Source of the DNA: Lucifuga dentata
Taxonomy: Eukaryota > Chordata > Actinopteri > Ophidiiformes > Bythitidae
DNA length: 64,000 nucleotides
Direction of reading: 5' to 3'
Assembly: GCA_014773175.1 (NCBI GenBank)
Contig: VXCM01001343.1
Location: 71,442 to 135,441 of the forward strand
Shown piece after piece: positions 1-10,934 of the stretch. The notes under the pieces are model-generated. The model had not been told where the DNA came from and did no database searches. It saw only the letters and a program-made list of their open reading frames with translations. Each line of letters begins with the position of its first letter. Positions within the stretch are counted from its first letter, which is position 1. Made by a program: the position numbers and the translations under genes.

Positions 1-258
1 TGAATAATGTAAGCATCAATATGATGACCACTCTGTAAACAAAAATGGAGGACAAACTATATACATCAGACAGATGAGTGTTTATGTCAGGCATGTTAGT
101 GTGTGATAACAGGCTCTGTTACAGCAGCAACTCCACCACCCGCTTCTCCTCAACCAATGAAAATATGTGTCCCGAAGAGATAAATGGTCAAACAACATAT
201 CAGATAACCCGCTGATCATATTTTAAATAGTTCTCTCATCCATTGAAGCGTTCTGACA
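1..258 (-). repeat. dispersed repeat, truncated copy A (inverted to 4165-4475)
   Basis: The reverse complement of this block aligns along its length with 4165-4475. Shared blocks include CGCTTCAATGGAT, TATTTAAAATATGATCAG, GATATGTTGTTTGACCATTT and CCTGTTATCACACACTAACA. This copy runs off the window's left edge and stops near 258. It is probably an old non-autonomous DNA transposon of fish type. No coding capacity is seen. Confidence 0.6.
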
Positions 259-1145
259 AAAATGAAATTATTCTCCACTTGCTGAAAAAATGCTGCCTGT
301 AAAGAGCAGGTAAAGTTATTCTAACCATGCAATAGTAGTTCATTGTACCTAAAAATCTGAGGCTTTTCTATTGAGAACCCTAAGTCCATTGAACATATAC
401 TTTTTTGTTTGTTCAACAGTACACAACTTAACTTTTTTAGGGAAATGAGTTACCCTTTTTTTTTTTTTTTTTTTTTTTGAAGTTAAATGAACTTATCAGG
501 GCTTACAGTGTGGTGGGTACATAAACAGCAAAGGCACTGTCTAAAAAAAAGAGAAGACAAATTATTAAAATGAAAGTCCCTCTCTCTCTCCCCCTCTCTC
601 ATACACACATACATAAATGTTATTATATTTTTCTCACATATCAGCTGACACAAATTTTCTTACACGGTTCTTAAAATCCTTAAATGAACCCTTAACTTGT
701 TTTTTCACAATCAGTGTCTCCACATTATCATATCCAGATACATAAGGGGAAAATGTTTTTCAATTGTGTGCATTAGGTGATAAATTCTTAAATTCACACA
801 CTGTTACTGGAATTTTCCTAACACACACATCAGGAAGAACCTTTACAGCGGCAGTGTGGATCAGTATTAACAGGACAGAACACACCACATCAGTGTTATC
901 TGCCATTTCCACTGGTTTACCGCTAGCGGCCTGTGTGTGTTTGAGACATTGTGGTTAATGAGCAATCAGTGTTTGTACTGCAGCTATTGATGTGAGTGTT
1001 TCTCAATAGGGGCAGAAAAATGTGCTTTGTATTTTCAGGATACCAGCAGCTCCAAAATCACCCTAAAATGCTTTGAGAAGCTTGACAGAGCTATGCTGCT
1101 ACCTTGGTGTTTTTAAGTGACATCAGGGTGAGCAGGTAATGATTT

Positions 1146-1183
<38 letters not shown>

Positions 1184-1879
1184 GCTAACGTTTTCTATAT
1201 TTGCAGTAAAAAAAACATCTTAATGTTCTTACACATAGTGGTGCTCCATGTGAACACAAACCTACCATAAAAATTACAGTAAGTCTTGAATTTATCATCT
1301 TTTCTGTGGAAGAATAATAGCCAGCAATGTTCTGATGCTGCATCCTGGGGTCATTCTTGTTCATTCAAGGCTATTGTTGCTAAATTGCAGCTCTTTGACC
1401 ACTAAAATAAGTATGATTATCCAAATGCCAGAACTCATCTTCAGAAAAAGATAAAAGTTCTGGACGAGCCACCATCTTGTCTGGGACATTAAAATCCTGA
1501 TAACTAATAAAATGGGAGCTTCGATGGGGCAATGCAGGCTGTCCCTTCATTATTACATAACACTAGCTGCAAGCCAAACTATGGTTGAACAGGTACAAAG
1601 AAAATCTGAAGAGGTTTGTTTCAAACTCACCTCCCTGATTACACTGTGTGCTCTCAGCAAATAATGAGACATAATGAATGACGTACAACATATTTGTTAT
1701 TGATAAAATTCAAGATTTTGTATCACTGAGTAAAAAACAAAAAGATTGATACTGGAAGAGATGTTGCTCATGAAAGTGAATGAAATGACATTTTGTGGAG
1801 AACTCATATTCCAAATGGCACACATATATATGTGTGATTCATTGTGGATTACAGTGCTGTTTGTCTTCCTTTTCCCAAC
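259..1879. other. non-coding flank downstream of cdo1
   Basis: AT-rich DNA with a T tract near 461-478, a CT-rich run near 581-600 and a TA/TG microsatellite at 1146-1183. No supported gene. Confidence 0.5.
1146..1183. repeat. (TA)n(TG)n microsatellite
   Basis: About nine TA units followed directly by about ten TG units. Confidence 0.9.
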
Positions 1880-2808
1880 TTGTAACTACAATTTTTTATT
1901 TAAAAAATGTCACACTTTACACCATCTATTCAAGGTGTTGCTATATTGAAAAACTACACTATATAAATAAAGCTACAGTTGAAATAAGCTAAAATCCTGA
2001 GAAAAGTAAGAATCTAACTCAAACATTTTATCTGCTAATAATACAAATTCTTCCCTCCCAGAGGCTCTTGGTAAACTAAAACTTGAGTCTGAATGCAGAA
2101 GTGAAAAGCTAGCTTGCTGATTAGAACACTCCTTTGCAGAGCCCAATGAACAACAGTCTGCAAATAAATTACAACCATCGCACTTTTAAAAGCAATACAA
2201 CTCGAAAGCTTTACATGGATGCAAATGGAACATCAAAATTTTTCATTTTAGATGATACAACTGTTACAATTCTCACAATTTTCAACAGGTGTTAAAGACA
2301 ATTTAGAGTGGTACAAATTGACACAAGATACAGTTATAAAAGTGCTCCCTTGATTATGAAACCGTAGATTGCAAAACATTTTCCTTTTTGTGAGATAATT
2401 GAAGAGGAACACTATAATAGTAATGTTTTCCTGCTGAATATCTAAAGCTGTACTACAAAGGTGTGGTTACACAGGACATGGACACACAGGAATGTTGTTG
2501 TTAGAAAAAGGGTCTCCTCAGGCCTTACAAACAAAAGGCAGATTCAGTCAATGTCCAAGCCTATTCACGCAATCATCCTGCGCTCATCAGTATTTGCCAA
2601 GCTTACACAGGGCAGCGATAAGCCTTTCTAATTACTGGGTTGTCCTTTTGAGCTGGCCCATAAGTGATTTTTCTTTTTCAAAATAGGTTGCTTAGTCATA
2701 GTAGGTCCACATTTCACTTCCCTAGAATCATTTCTCTTGAATCACTTTCACAACATTTTCACGTTAAATGCAATCGTCTTCATCATCTGGGTCCTCCTTT
2801 GGTGACCT
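1880..2808 (-). other. probable cdo1 3' UTR and downstream flank
   Basis: Sequence after the cdo1 stop. A minus-strand AATAAA lies at 1895-1900 and could end the transcript, giving a 3' UTR of about 0.9 kb. No other gene is seen here. The exact cleavage site cannot be read from sequence alone. Confidence 0.35.
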
Positions 2809-2838
2809 TTAGTTGTTCTCTTGTGAGACTGTGGTCTC
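2809..2838 (-). CDS. cdo1: cdo1 last coding exon (10 codons with stop)
   Basis: A 30-base coding part, acceptor TTTTCTTAG, reading ETTVSQENN then TAA. It keeps the frame of exon 4 and matches the ENN ending of vertebrate CDO1. It is short, but acceptor, frame and terminal motif agree. Confidence 0.85.
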   Translation of the reverse strand, partial: ETTVSQENN

Positions 2839-3311
2839 CTAAGAAAAGAGTGAAAAAAGGATGAGTAAGGTAATGAGTCCATGTTAGTTCTTCTAAACAA
2901 AGTTTATGTAGATGTCATAGTTTTACAGAGATTTCATTAACGTTGTCATATTAATGTGATATATAATTGGTCATTGCTTCAAAAAAACAACATCAGAACT
3001 CCACAATAACAACTGCTTAACTCAGTGTCTTGTTAGGTTATACTGAGTTACATACAGGTGGAGTTCATTGTGCGCACACATCGTCATATTATCTTATCTT
3101 TTCTGGGTGATGTTGTAATCAAATGCACAGCTTGACAGTATTATGGTCAAGGTATGCTTACACAACTTGTAGATTTCAGATAAGAGATAAGAAGGCAAGG
3201 TGGCCAAAGCAGGCAAATGTTCTAAAATGTTCTTGTTGGAGTTCTTGTTTTACTTTTATTTAGTTTTTTAGCATTCTGTCTGCAATTTATTAACTTATAG
3301 TGTGTATGTGA

Positions 3312-3347
<36 letters not shown>

Positions 3348-6300
3348 GTTATTATTAAGCACCTTGTATTGTAATGCTACATTAAATGAAAACCAAAAAA
3401 ATAGGAGCCATTCTCTCACCCAGAATGTTTAAAATGGTTCTCACACAGTTAATAATAAATAATATTTCTTGCCCCTTATAACAGCATTTCACTTCAAACA
3501 TAAAATGAATAAGAAATGGAAACTTTCTATTAAATTCCTCAGTCACAAAGGGGTTCTGCTGTAATTAATTATAAGCGCTTAATGAAAGCCACACGACACT
3601 ATTAAAAGCCCCAACTTCCTGTTTAGGAGGCAGTAAATTTTTGGCTTTTGGAAGTCTGTCAGTTGTGATTTTTTCCCTGAGATGTGATTTTTCAAGCAGA
3701 CATGTTCAATACGTGTACTTCTCTTCTCCCCGCTGATGACTAAAATGGCTAAAATGGGCTCTTTCTAAATATAAAGTTTTGTTTCCACAATGCCAAGCCA
3801 ACTTCAACAACTGTATCAGTTCTATAAAAGATTAGCTGAGATTTCAAGAAGTATCTTGGGTTCTTTGTGTTCAGCTGTAGCTTACAGCTTAACTATCGCT
3901 ATTTTAGTGTTTATGTTATACATGCCATGCAGCATTTTGTCATTCCTCATAATATCCACCTACAGAATTTGGCTTGGAAGGGATGGGCTTCCACAGTCTA
4001 AGGCTGGATTTACACTACAAGTCTTGATGCTCAATTCCGATAATTTGCCTGTATCCGATTTTTTGTTCAGCATATTTACATTTTCTTTTTTAAGTGGCTT
4101 ACATCTGATAGCTGTATTTACACACTTTGACCTGTAGCAGCTGTGCATGCGCACATTTCTGAGACGCTTCAATGGATTAAGATGAGAGATCTATTTAAAA
4201 TATGATCAGTGGGTCAGCAACTTTCACATGCAGAGAGAAACATCTGATATGTTGTTTGACCATTTATCTCTTCCATTGGGACACATATTTTCATCGGTTA
4301 ATCACGGAAGAGAAGCAGGCGGAGTTGTTGCTGTAAGGTAGCCTGTTATCACACACTAACACGTCTATTTGACATAAACACATGAGTATGTCTGATATAT
4401 ATCATATGTCCACCATTTTTGTACATACTGTATTTTTACGGAGAGTGATCATCATATTGATCGCTTACATCATATGTGGACAAGGTGGAATGTTACGTCG
4501 GAGTTGAATTGGGAAGAAAATTCCAAACTGTGTATTTAGACAGCAGTTGCATTGGTGGATATCCAATATGTATCTGAGTTATTTTCATACATGCAAGTGG
4601 CCCAAATCGGATTTGAGCATATTTGATTCCATGTGGCTTTTTACCATTTACATCTTCAAAAAGCGAATCCGATACATGTCACATGCGAGCAAAAGATCAG
4701 AAACAGGTCGCAAGAAATGCTCTCGATTAGAAAGAGAAACATTAGAGTTTTTCCAAGATATGGATCAGACCAAGCCAATATTAAATTCCTTGGTGGAAAA
4801 ATGTGACCATATACAGTATAATAGTCATACTGTATACCATGCTAGGTTATATTGGCCCTTCAAGTCTTATAAATAAGAGACAGGAAAAACAGAATAATAA
4901 AACTCTCTTACAAATGGAGTCCTCTCTCCATATTTGCTCCAGAAGGTCATCTTGACAGTGTTCCTGTGTCCTGTGCGCTGGTCAAAGGTCTGGCAGCTCT
5001 GAAAAGGGGGACTGTACAGGTGCAAACTGACAGCGCACTCTGTATGGCTGCCATTTTCCACACGATGCAGACCAATGGAGTCTAAAATATGCACACACAC
5101 ACATTGTAGATTGAAACAGTGTATGCCACTGGAATGCTTAGTATCCATGTATCACCAAACTGTGAAACTGGCCTACCCTGCTTAGAGCAAATACTTAGTC
5201 AGCAGAGAGTTGGGAAAACCTGAATACCATTTATTGTTAAGTTATGGTACATTAAGTGATATTAGTAGAGGGGCTGGAAATTTGGAAGCCATGTGGGCCA
5301 TCTATTACAATTATTCATATATAGTTTATGTCTGTAGAGATACATCACATCAGCATATCTTTTAATCTTTTAGGGGACAGAACACATAAAGAATGTTTGT
5401 GCCCTAGTACTGGGCTGTATCATCATATTAAGAACCAGCTTGATAGATACCCACATTATCCACACAACTAATGTAATTACAGAGAAGCAATCAACATGCT
5501 GATTTCTCACCATTTATATAAGCAACCGTGTTTTCCCGAAGAATCCGCTGGGATTTCTGGACCATAGCTCCAAGTGATTTGTCTGGCCACTCAAACAGTG
5601 TTTCCTTCAGCTGGCCCTGCAGCAGCTTCATGAAACAGTGGGAGTCTGTGTGGTCGTGGATACTACTGCAAAATGTTAAAAGACACACGAGTATACAGTG
5701 TCAGAACCTCCTATACGGTCTCTTTTTGTTGTGTACCAAGGTATTCTCTGAGCTGATTATATCTCATGACCTTTGGACTCGGAGCAACATTCAAAGCCTG
5801 ACATTCAGACTAAAGGTAAGATTGTTTTGTGTTCCTGATGAGATTTACAGACAACATTCAGAATGTTGTTTGTGAGAAGGTTGTTTGTCAGCAGCATTGA
5901 ACAGGGTCCGGTATGTCCACTATGTTACAAAAGTGAAACCGTGTCTGATCCAGACTGGCCTGTAACAATTACTGTTATGACTTACAGGCCATGACATATG
6001 TACCAATTTTTTGGGAAAAAACTCTAACACATGAATGATTTGACACTTCCACATGATTTAACAAACAGCCATACAGTTTTGCAGCACAAATTTGGATATT
6101 AACAGACTTGAATCTATCGTTTGCATCTCTACTGACTTTAGTTCAGATGACAGGGTTTCACTGACAAAGTGAGGCAGACGATTGCTATCATCAAATAATG
6201 TCTATTTGCACAATGTTTCTGTGTCTGAAGAACATTGGACTCTCTTATCTCTATTAATGTGATACTAAGAAAAATCATGTGAATATGTAGCCTAAATTAG

Positions 6301-7678
6301 TGTTAAAACAGAAACATGGAAGTACATTATGAATCTTAAAGTAAAAATAATTTGCTGCAGTGATCTACAAGTCTGTACAATGAACATTTGTTAGTGGCCA
6401 TTTAATAATCTTCTCTTTTATAGTTGATAAGGAATATATTTATTAAATCATCCTAATATTCTTTTGCTTGTGTTAACATCTCACCTGCCATGGCCTTCTC
6501 CCCAGCACAGAATCATGAGATTGAACTTCCCATTGCCTTCATCAACCAAATTCCTTGTGTATCTGAAAGAAAGGACAGTTTATGAAAAAAGAGAAACAGA
6601 ATGCCATGACAGTTCTTTGGTATTTTGTAGATCTCAGTTTTTGTTTTTTTTGTTTTTTTTTTTGCAAAGCAATGTGGGTGTAGTGAGAGAGTTTTTAATT
6701 GACATATATATGGCTTCAAATGGATAGATTGTAAAAACAGAGAACTATTATCATAATAAATTTACTGCTCTTTACTCTAAAAATGAAAAATATGCTGTCT
6801 ACTTTGTAGCAAACTTGTTTCTTGCTTTCTTGTTTGGTCTGTAAATACTGTGGATAGTTTGCGCACTTCTCTCCTCTACGCACTTTCCTCAGTTTCCAAA
6901 TATTTTGGAGGAAGCTCTCTGGACCAGACAAGTGCACAATTTGTGCTACAATCAGCGGGTGTGTGTGTGCGTTCTTGTAGTTGATTGGGCAGGCCACCAG
7001 CCCTCCCCCATTCAGCCCCCAGGATGACAAAATTGGGATCCCTCAGCTATGGGAAAATCGGAAGAAAACAACCAAAACATGTTGTACAAAAGAGGCTCTT
7101 ACAGCAAAGAAACACGGTTTCATTCAGACTTTGTTTTGTGGGTTTCGGGTTGTTTATTTTAAATTATATTTATGAAAAGCCTGATTTGGAATATTAATCA
7201 TGTAAACAAGTCGAGTATCTCCTCCCCGTTTTCACCCCATTCAAATGTGGTGTGAAGAAAGCAGCAACTCAATTCAGAAACGACAGAAACATTGTTATTC
7301 GTAGGATTAACATTTATCTGATCTGTTGGAAAAACTGTATGAGCATTCAAAAGTTTGAAAACTTAATAATCAACCAAGAACTGAAATGGAATAATAGTAA
7401 AATAAATAAATAAATAAAAGTTAAAGTGAAAAATATGTTAAAATCCAAAAGTTACTTAGCAATGAGAATGCAAAGTGCATCAGCTTAATAATTATGTAAT
7501 ATTTGTACCTGTACTGGTCGAACTTTGCATATTTCATCCATTCCTGTGGCTTGCTCTCATATGATTCCATGATATTTTGGACCTCCTCCACATTAATGCT
7601 GTCACCCTCAAAGATGTTATGCAGGATCTTTATGAGATCATCAAGAGTTTCTGGCTTCACCACCTCGGTTTGCTCCAT
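2809..7678 (-). CDS. cdo1: cysteine dioxygenase type 1, complete, 5 coding exons
   Basis: Cytosolic non-haem iron enzyme of the cupin fold that oxidises L-cysteine to cysteine sulfinate, the entry to taurine and sulfate production. Coding exons on the minus strand are 7678-7509, 6562-6485, 5665-5511, 5081-4912 and 2838-2809. Every intron is GT-AG and phases join without a break, giving 603 nt (200 codons plus stop), the length of the mammalian enzyme. It starts [16 protein letters not shown] and ends SQENN. Residues visible at the expected positions: Arg60 (substrate carboxylate), His86, His88 and His140 (iron), Cys93 and Tyr157 (thioether cofactor), and Ser153/His155/Tyr157. The last exon adds only nine residues and the stop; it was placed by its acceptor, its frame and the conserved ENN end. 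Intron 4 (~2.1 kb) carries a dispersed repeat. Divergent from ap3s1. Identity is very secure; the exact 3' UTR is not. Confidence 0.97.
3311..3357. repeat. (ATT)n microsatellite in cdo1 intron 4
   Basis: Roughly fifteen ATT units with one GTT interruption. On the other strand it produces a meaningless poly-asparagine reading frame. Confidence 0.9.
4003..4690 (+). mobile_element. non-autonomous DNA transposon-like element in cdo1 intron 4, copy B
   Basis: Contains the core shared in inverted orientation with 1-258 (here 4165-4475). Its outer parts look like opposed ends: CCGATAATTTGCC and TATCCGATTTTTT on the left, and AAATCGGATTTGAGC and AAAAAGCGAATCCGATA on the right. The left end begins GGCTGGATTTACACTACAA, a style common to fish hAT-like non-autonomous elements. 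No transposase is seen. Superfamily and exact ends are uncertain. Confidence 0.5.
4912..5081 (-). CDS. cdo1: cdo1 coding exon 4
   Basis: Encodes residues 135-191. It holds the third iron ligand His140 in [10 protein letters not shown] and the SLHLYSPPF strand with Ser153, His155 and Tyr157. The exon ends in complete codon Phe191 at donor TTT|GTAAGA. Reading through the donor would give an unrelated tail, so the split is required. Confidence 0.95.
5511..5665 (-). CDS. cdo1: cdo1 coding exon 3 (metal-binding cupin motif)
   Basis: Carries [11 protein letters not shown], with iron ligands His86 and His88 and cofactor Cys93. It ends in AYIN with the first base of Asp135. The acceptor is TTTTGCAG and the donor AATG|GTGAGA. 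Confidence 0.96.
6485..6562 (-). CDS. cdo1: cdo1 coding exon 2
   Basis: Completes Arg57 and encodes [15 protein letters not shown] onward to the CWGEGHG turn (residues 58-82), including Arg60, which binds the cysteine carboxylate. The acceptor is TTTCAG and the donor GGCAG|GTGAGA. Confidence 0.95.
7509..7678 (-). CDS. cdo1: cdo1 coding exon 1
   Basis: Codons 1-56 plus two bases of Arg57. The ATG is the first in-frame start of the conserved MEQTEV N terminus, and the donor reads CAG|GTACAAAT. Confidence 0.96.
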
Positions 7679-7752
7679 TTCTCAGCTTTTTCCCAATGTC
7701 TTTATTCTCTTCCAGCAAAAGGATTCTCTTACTAACTTTCACTGCCTTTTAC

Positions 7753-7760
7753 TTTTTATA
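7753..7760 (-). promoter_or_regulatory. cdo1: TATA box candidate of cdo1
   Basis: TATAAAAA on the minus strand, 75 bases upstream of the cdo1 ATG. This would place transcription start near 7725-7730 with a 5' UTR of about 50 bases and no extra intron needed. The motif is clear; its use is inferred. Confidence 0.5.
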
Positions 7761-10600
7761 GTTGGAGAGAGCTGTGTTGGACTGTACCATTATAAGAAAA
7801 GGTGAACGCCCACAGCATTTTCCTATTTAAAATAACTTTGTCATGAGCTCATAATGAAATGATTGGCAGTCTTTTCACTAGACATACTTCACAGACATCA
7901 TCATTTACTTTAATTTGTAATTCACGTGTTTTAAGTATTATATCTATTTATTTTACACATTAATAACTTGGACTAACCCTCTTTGAGTCCAATTCCACCA
8001 CATTGTCAGAAACACAATTTTCCTTTCTCTCTGTTTAAGAGGCGCTCCTCCTGTCTTTCATCACAAAGTGAATGGACAACAGACCGACAAAGGCGTCTGC
8101 GCATCATCCACTTTTGTTGATGTCAAAGAAAAACGTGGGGGAAAGTTTGAATGGTGTCAAGAATGTTTTTGGACAATAGCGTTTGCTTGCAAGAAGCCTA
8201 ACAATTCGGCTGAATATAGTTTATTTGTGTAGTAAAATCTCTTGATTCCACTGAGTCAATATATTTTGATGTTTACTACGAAAATGCATGAAAGAACAGC
8301 TTTATTTTTAATATCCCATACCACAGTGTTCATTATATAGTAGATTATTATACTGTACAAAGGGACAGAAATATTTAATTGCTAAAATAAGACATGACTC
8401 ATTAATATACTGTATATAGTACTGAGGAGTCTTAGCCTACTTAGGCATCCTTATATTTTATGGGAAATAAGCAGACACATGTTTTGAAATTAGCTGAAAT
8501 TAATTAGCACTGGTGGAAAAAGCACTTCATCACTTTAAAGGTAGCATCATGGGTAAATATTCCATTAAATGTATAAAAATTAATTTATTAAAAGTATAAA
8601 AGTACTGAAATAGTCCACAGTAGCAGTAAAATGTAGGAAGTTAAATATAAAAAAATAAATACCTTCTTTGAAGAATTCCCCCTGCAAAAATTAGAGATGC
8701 ATTAAGAAAAAATAGCCTTTTGTACTATATTTTTCTGCTTATGGATAGATTATCCAACAGCACATCATAAACTGCCTTGTTTCCTGACGTGTAGAATTAT
8801 TTATGCAGTTTCACAAAATGGACTTAAATAAAATGCCAGAAGGCCTACCTCATAAATTTACCAGAGAACAATGAGCTGCTGTCTTGGCTGAATGTAATTT
8901 TGCACCATGTTACTGCTTTTTAAGGCACATCTGTACAATCAAAAATAATTCTATACAGTAGCTCTGCAGAACATTTTACCTTTGTAAAGATTATAATGTT
9001 CAGTTTTCATTAAAACTATGTCAGAGAGGTGGGAATTCAACTCTAAGCTAAATTTTAAAACCATACTTAGAGATGTAGTATTGGAGTGCATTTTTTTGAG
9101 AGGTACTTCTAATATTTCCTCCCTCTCCTGTATGTATTAATGGTGATGTGAAAAAAAGTGGATAAGATACAAGTATTTGTGTTTTCCATATCCTTGACTT
9201 CACATCAATCTTTACACTTCAGCTAAAGGGACATTCTCACAGCTGTGTGTCAGCCAAAGCCTATAGCCTACTCAGATGGCTGTCGATCATAAATCATTCT
9301 CATGCATACAACACATTCCTCCACAGAAACATAAAGAGGGTTATTCTTTGACAGTGTGAACCATTTGTTTTCCTTTAGCATGAAGGTGACTCACTGTGAA
9401 GAAAAGCAACCTGTCAAAACAGATAAAATGTCTGGAATGATTATATTTGATTGTTTCCTGTTGTAGTTACACAGTTTAACTATCTTCAGAGGAGTAACTC
9501 AGTTGAAATGTTGGGCACATTACCTCGATCAATGGCACTTTGGCATGGATTTTTGAATGAATGAAGAGGAGAATATCTGAGAGATAGTATCAGCGTAATT
9601 AAAATATGTATATAAGAATTGATAAAGTGAAATTGTACATTTATGCCAGGTTACCATATGGTGAGGCTTCATATCAGAGCTGGATAACTTTTGTTATCAG
9701 TAATCCAACATCTGTCAGTCAGTCAGTCAAAGGAACATCCTTTCAGGCCTACGTCTTTTCTGACCGTCAGAGGCTGAGAATGTTCTTTTCAAAAGTTTGT
9801 CCCAGGTTTGCCCCTGGACTGCCACATCATCAGTATCTGGTATACGTTTGCGCCACCTCGTGGTCAAAATCTTAATTGTCATTATGGTCGCGCCGGAATA
9901 TGTGTAATTTCAACACTATTAATAAACAACGAGAGCTTATTTATGACCACACAAAAATTAATTGGCTCACATTTAAACTACTAAACCTTATTTCAGACTA
10001 CCAATCCTTATTATTTGACCATTAAAATTCATCTAATTTCATAACTGAAAAATCTGCATAATTATGTGTTCGTCAACTGATCCAGTTTTAAAAATGGTTC
10101 TTTATTCTACTGCATGTAGAAACTAAAGAAACCGGCTTCAGAAAAATAAGCACTCATTGCTTGTTACTGTTGTATCAAAAGAAATCCTGCATAACTTTTG
10201 GTGGAAGGTCGCCCAAGTTGTTTAGATTTCAGTCTGTAACTAATATGTATGACTGGAGATGTATTCATCTCAGATGCATCAAATTAGTAGTTAATAATAC
10301 TAACTTTGTTGTGACGTTACTGTGTATCAAATATTTTCATACATAACTTCCCATATATAGGATCAGAATACATATGGAATACATGGTAGATAAATACATA
10401 TATACTTTAAACGAAACAAAAAAAACAACCCAATTGCAATCTCTCATTCCATTTGAAAATTTAAGTCATATATCTTCTAGGCCTAAATGATAAATTAAAT
10501 TGTTTGTCTATTTATCATACTATGTGTGTGGGAAATTAGTATTTTGAAACATGATACTTAATTTCCCGGTGCCCCCACCCATTTCAAAAAAAAAAAAGAA
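7761..10600. other. cdo1-ap3s1 intergenic region (divergent genes)
   Basis: Lies between the 5' ends of two divergent genes, so it should hold both promoters. I looked on both strands for the atg12 C-terminal exons that sit here in mammals and saw none. It contains one diverged repeat-like stretch (8513-8640) and no supported gene. Confidence 0.6.
8513..8640. repeat. diverged fish interspersed repeat (GTGGAAAAAGCACT type)
   Basis: CTGGTGGAAAAAGCACTTCA followed by runs such as TAAAAGTATAAAAGTACTG resembles a very common fish repeat built of AAGTAAAAGTA units. The identification is from memory of the family and is tentative. Confidence 0.3.
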
Positions 10601-10865
10601 AAAAAAAGGAGTTTGCTGTGGTTTTCGCGAATGTTTGAGCCCTCTCGGCTTCCGTAGTGGAGGAAGACGAGCTCCTTTCTCCTTTGACGTGGAGTGTTTC
10701 CGTACAGAGACGATGGAGAAATAGCGTGTAGCTCTCACATATCCCGTATTAACCTGACACCGAGACGGGATTTAGCCTTACATCCCGGTTCGCTCTGGGT
10801 CCACGGGAGTCTATCACAGACTGATCCCTTTGTGTTCCCCCGCCTTCCTCCGTCCAGCTACAATC
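10600..10865 (+). promoter_or_regulatory. ap3s1: ap3s1 promoter and 5' UTR region
   Basis: The 265 bases before the ap3s1 ATG are clearly richer in G, C and CpG than the flanks, for example TTTTCGCGAATG, GACGTGGAGTG and CACCGAGACGGGA, as in a housekeeping promoter. No TATA box is obvious. The start site is not determinable here. Confidence 0.45.
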
Positions 10866-10934
10866 ATGATAAAAGCCATTTTAATATTCAACAACCATGG
10901 GAAACCGAGGCTTTCTAAATTCTACGAGCATTAT
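10866..10934 (+). CDS. ap3s1: ap3s1 coding exon 1
   Basis: Encodes residues 1-23, ending FYEHY in complete codons at donor TAT|GTGAGT. The ATG is the conserved start of the sigma chain. Confidence 0.96.

Noticed and set aside
3222..3419. Poly-asparagine frame
   Set aside because: Translation of the ATT microsatellite in cdo1 intron 4.
3790..4137. 115-codon plus-strand frame with hydrophobic segments
   Set aside because: Overlaps the left end of the transposon-like element and intron sequence; hydrophobicity follows from T-rich DNA.
4547..4876. 109-codon plus-strand frame with basic segment
   Set aside because: Starts within the repeat-derived block in cdo1 intron 4 and matches no protein family I recognise; treated as chance.
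7700..10860. Possible atg12 between cdo1 and ap3s1
   Set aside because: Expected from mammalian gene order, but neither strand showed the conserved C-terminal pattern (FIYVNQSFAPSPDQ or LHYCKSQAWG).
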